NCBI GenBank assembly: GCA_951799425.1
Contig: OX637401.1
Location: 32,723,780-32,787,779 of the forward strand
Length of the DNA: 64,000 nucleotides
Source: Ilex aquifolium
Taxonomy: Eukaryota; Streptophyta; Magnoliopsida; Aquifoliales; Aquifoliaceae
Reading direction: 5' to 3'
In this document: positions 61,301 through 64,000 of the stretch, piece by piece
Numbering within the stretch: the stretch's first letter is position 1
How the letters are laid out: each line of letters starts with the position of its first letter
Program-made: the position numbers and the translations under genes
Notes under the pieces: generated by a model
Databases searched by the model: none
Seen by the model: only the letters and a program-made list of their open reading frames with translations
What the model was told of the DNA's origin: nothing

Positions 61301-64000
61301 TTGCGTTACAATAGAGCCCATGCTAGAGGATTTTTCATGACTTTTGATGTGAATAAAATGGTTAGGGATTCAAGAATTCTTTACAATGCCGCAAGAATCA
61401 TCTTATTCAGAGACTGGAGTAAAAAGTTATGTCCGAAATACTAAAGAATGGGAAATTACTTTTTTTTCCTAGTGGAGGGGAATGGCCAACTATACCAAAC
61501 TTCCATCACCATTTCGAACTTGTTAGAAGATGAATCACCAATTTTGATCTCAATATATTGGTTAGGGTTTCAAGTTCTCATTACAATGCCGCAAGAGTTA
61601 GCTCAATCCGAGTTCGGGAGAAAAAGTTATGTCCGATATACTATTTCATTTTAAAGGAGGACTACTTATTACACCAAACTTGCGTTACAATAGAGCCCAT
61701 GCTAGAGGATTTTTCATGACTTTTGATGTGAATAAAATGGTTAGGGATTCAAGAATTCTTTACAATGCAGCAAGAATCATCTTAATCCGAGACCGGTGTA
61801 AAAAGTTATGTCAGAAATACTAAAGAATGGGAAATTACTTTTTTTTCCTAGTGGAGGGGAATGGCCAACTATACCAAACTTCCATCACCATTTCGAACTT
61901 GTTAGAAGATGAATCACCAATTTTGATCTCAATATATTGGTTAGGGTTTCAAGTTCTCATTACAATGCCGCAAGAGTTAGCTCAATCCGAGTTCGGGAGA
62001 AAAAGTTATGTCCGATATACTATTTCATTTTAAAGGAGGACTACTTATTACACCAAACTTGCGTTACAATAGAGCCCATGCTAGAGGATTTTTCATGAGT
62101 TTTGATGTGAATAAAATGGTTAGGGATTCAAGAATTCTTTACAACGCCGCAAGAATCATCTTATTCAGAGACTGGAGTAAAAAGTTATGTCCGAAATACT
62201 AAAGAATGGGAAATTACTTTTTTTTCCTAGTGGAGGGGAATGGCCAACTATACCAAACTTCCATCACCATTTCGAACTTGTTAGAAGATGAATCACCAAT
62301 TTTGATCTCAATATATTGGTTAGGGTTTCAAGTTCTCATTACAATGCCGCAAGAGTTAGCTCAATCCGAGTTCGGGAGAAAAAGTTATGTCCGATATACT
62401 ATTTCATTTTAAAGGAGGACTACTTATTACACCAAACTTGCGTTACAATAGAGCCCATGCTAGAGGATTTTTCATGAGTTTTGATGTGAATAAAATGGTT
62501 AGGGATTCAAGAATTCTTTACAACGCCGCAAGAATCATCTTATTCAGAGACTGGAGTAAAAAGTTATGTCCGAAATACTAAAGAATGGGAAATTACTTTT
62601 TTTTCCTAGTGGAGGGGAATGGCCAACTATACCAAACTTCCATCACCATTTCGAACTTGTTAGAAGATGAATCACCAATTTTGATCTCAATATATTGGTT
62701 AGGGTTTCAAGTTCTCATTACAATGCCGCAAGAGTTAGCTCAATCCGAGTTCGGGAGAAAAAGTTATGTCCGATATACTATTTCATTTTAAAGGAGGACT
62801 ACTTATTACACCAAACTTGCGTTACAATAGAGCCCATGCTAGAGGATTTTTCATGACTTTTGATGTGAATAAAATGGTTAGGGATTCAAGAATTCTTTAC
62901 AATGCAGCAAGAATCATCTTAATCAGAGACCGGTGTAAAAAGTTATGTCAGAAATACTAAAGAATGGGAAATTACTTTTTTTTCCTAGTGGAGGGGAATG
63001 GCCAACTATACCAAACTTCCATCACCATTTCGAACTTGTTAGAAGATGAATCACCAATTTTGATCTCAATATATTGGTTTGGGTTTCAAGTTCTCATTAC
63101 AATGCCGCAAGAGTTAGCTCAATCCGAGTTCGGGAGAAAAAGTTATGTCCGATATACTATTTCATTTTAAAGGAGGACTACTTATTACACCAAACTTGCG
63201 TTACAATAGAGCCCATGCTAGAGGATTTTTCATGACTTTTGATGTGAATAAAATGGTTAGGGATTCAAGAATTCTTTACAATGCCGCAAGAATCATCTTA
63301 TTCAGAGACTGGAGTAAAAAGTTATGTCCGAAATACTAAAGAATGGGAAATTACTTTTTTTTCCTAGTGGAGGGGAATGGCCAACTATACCAAACTTCCA
63401 TCACCATTTCGAACTTGTTAGAAGATGAATCACCAATTTTGATCTCAATATATTGGTTAGGGTTTCAAGTTCTCATTACAATGCCGCAAGAGTTAGCTCA
63501 ATCCGAGTTCGGGAGAAAAAGTTATGTCCGATATACTATTTCATTTTAAAGGAGGACTACTTATTACACCAAACTTGCGTTACAATAGAGCCCATGCTAG
63601 AGGATTTTTCATGACTTTTGATGTGAATAAAATGGTTAGGGATTCAAGAATTCTTTACAATGCAGCAAGAATCATCTTAATCCGAGACCGGTGTAAAAAG
63701 TTATGTCAGAAATACTAAAGAATGGGAAATTACTTTTTTTTCCTAGTGGAGGGGAATGGCCAACTATACCAAACTTCCATCACCATTTCGAACTTGTTAG
63801 AAGATGAATCACCAATTTTGATCTCAATATATTGGTTAGGGTTTCAAGTTCTCATTACAATGCTGCAAGAGTTAGCTCAATCCGAGTTCGGGAGAAAAAG
63901 TTATGTCCGATATACTATTTCATTTTAAAGGAGGACTACTTATTACACCAAACTTGCGTTACAATAGAGCCCATGCTAGAGGATTTTTCATGAGTTTTGA
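52325..64000 (+). repeat. Right-hand zone with a recurring five-monomer pattern (1,895 bp)
   Basis: Two A-half types dominate: ends in accggtgt (P) and ends in actggagt (W). Added marks are atccgagacc (Pc), atgagttttg with acaacgcc (Ws), and ggtttggg usually with acaataccg (f mark). The order Pc-Ws-Ws-P-Wf occurs at 52,325-54,219, 56,115-57,987 or just beyond, and 61,421-63,315. A version with plain P in place of Pc is at 58,389-60,283. Copies at 52,325 and 56,115 agree for six monomers at a 3,790-bp offset. Linking monomers between the pentamers vary. The window ends inside a monomer with atgagttttg. Confidence 0.8.

Larger units (their letters stand above)
1..64000 (+). repeat. 379-bp tandem satellite DNA array, whole window
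   Basis: A single sequence of 379 bp repeats head to tail from one edge of the window to the other. Counting from the first unit that starts with aaaaagttatgtccgat at 223, there are 168 complete units, with a 222-bp partial before them and a 106-bp partial after 63,895. All copies are in the same orientation, without spacer, inversion or inserted element. Copies differ mostly by a few substitutions, roughly a few percent by eye. Consensus GC is about 36% (135 of 379 counted by hand). This is the organisation of a eukaryotic satellite family kept uniform by unequal exchange and conversion. The plant assignment is inferred from unit size and the telo-box. Centromeric and subtelomeric heterochromatin are both possible, and the sequence alone does not decide. 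The array extends beyond both ends. Confidence 0.98.

Noticed and set aside
1-64000. CRISPR array
   Set aside because: The repeats are 379 bp and directly adjacent, with no unique spacers.
1-64000. Firm call of a functional centromere
   Set aside because: HOR structure and a half-unit near 180 bp fit a centromere, but telo-boxes fit a subtelomere equally well. Without CENH3 data or chromosome position this cannot be settled.
1-64000. rRNA spacer or tRNA-derived repeat
   Set aside because: I see no rRNA gene edge, no A-box/B-box pair at tRNA spacing and no cloverleaf. gagttcggg is only a partial B-box resemblance.

Overview
The whole 64 kb is one uninterrupted head-to-tail satellite DNA array. 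I find no gene, RNA gene, transposon or unique sequence in it. The unit is 379 bp (about 36% GC by hand count of the consensus). It is repeated 168 complete times, with a partial unit at each end, always in the same orientation. Unit length is almost perfectly constant: the only length changes I find are a +1 bp insertion near 38,158 and a -1 bp deletion near 45,014. Short ORFs of about 64, 68, 81 and 96 codons recur once per unit, but they are by-products of the repeated sequence and not genes.

Each 379-bp unit is itself an old dimer. A 179-bp half (A) and a 200-bp half (B) both begin with the same 12 bases (aaaaagttatgt). They align along their length, and B carries about 21 extra bases near its start. 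Unit size, a half-unit near 180 bp, AT-richness and an exact plant telo-box (TTAGGGTTT, the complement of AAACCCTAA) in nearly every B half point to a eukaryotic nuclear genome, most likely a plant. A centromeric or a subtelomeric/knob position would both fit. I cannot name the species or family from sequence alone.

Above the monomer there is a clear higher-order repeat (HOR) structure. Monomer types are named here by diagnostic substitutions: a, gatggatc (later copies, a', add gcaagatttag and caaaaattc); b, aatgagaaat; c, cttgcatc; d, a T9 tract followed by gc; e, gataaatc; f, atatcattttaaaggtgg plus ttattcagagaccgg; g, gactggagt, usually with tttcaaagg; h, a b-like type without the b mark.

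Region by region: 23-12,529 is built on a seven-monomer HOR (a-b-c-d-e-f-g, 2,653 bp) with a 3-mer and a 9-mer derivative. 12,530-25,794 holds a five-monomer sub-repeat (h-c-d-e-f) and a 5,685-bp tandem duplication. 25,795-33,753 returns to a 9-mer and then three copies of a 4-mer (1,516 bp). 33,754-48,913 is a more diverged middle zone with more private mutations, dimer and trimer expansions, and both indels. 48,914-64,000 is a different, flatter zone dominated by two consensus-like types, and from 52,325 it shows a recurring five-monomer pattern. The pattern is what repeated unequal crossing-over and gene conversion would leave. No part of the window looks like a protein-based system.
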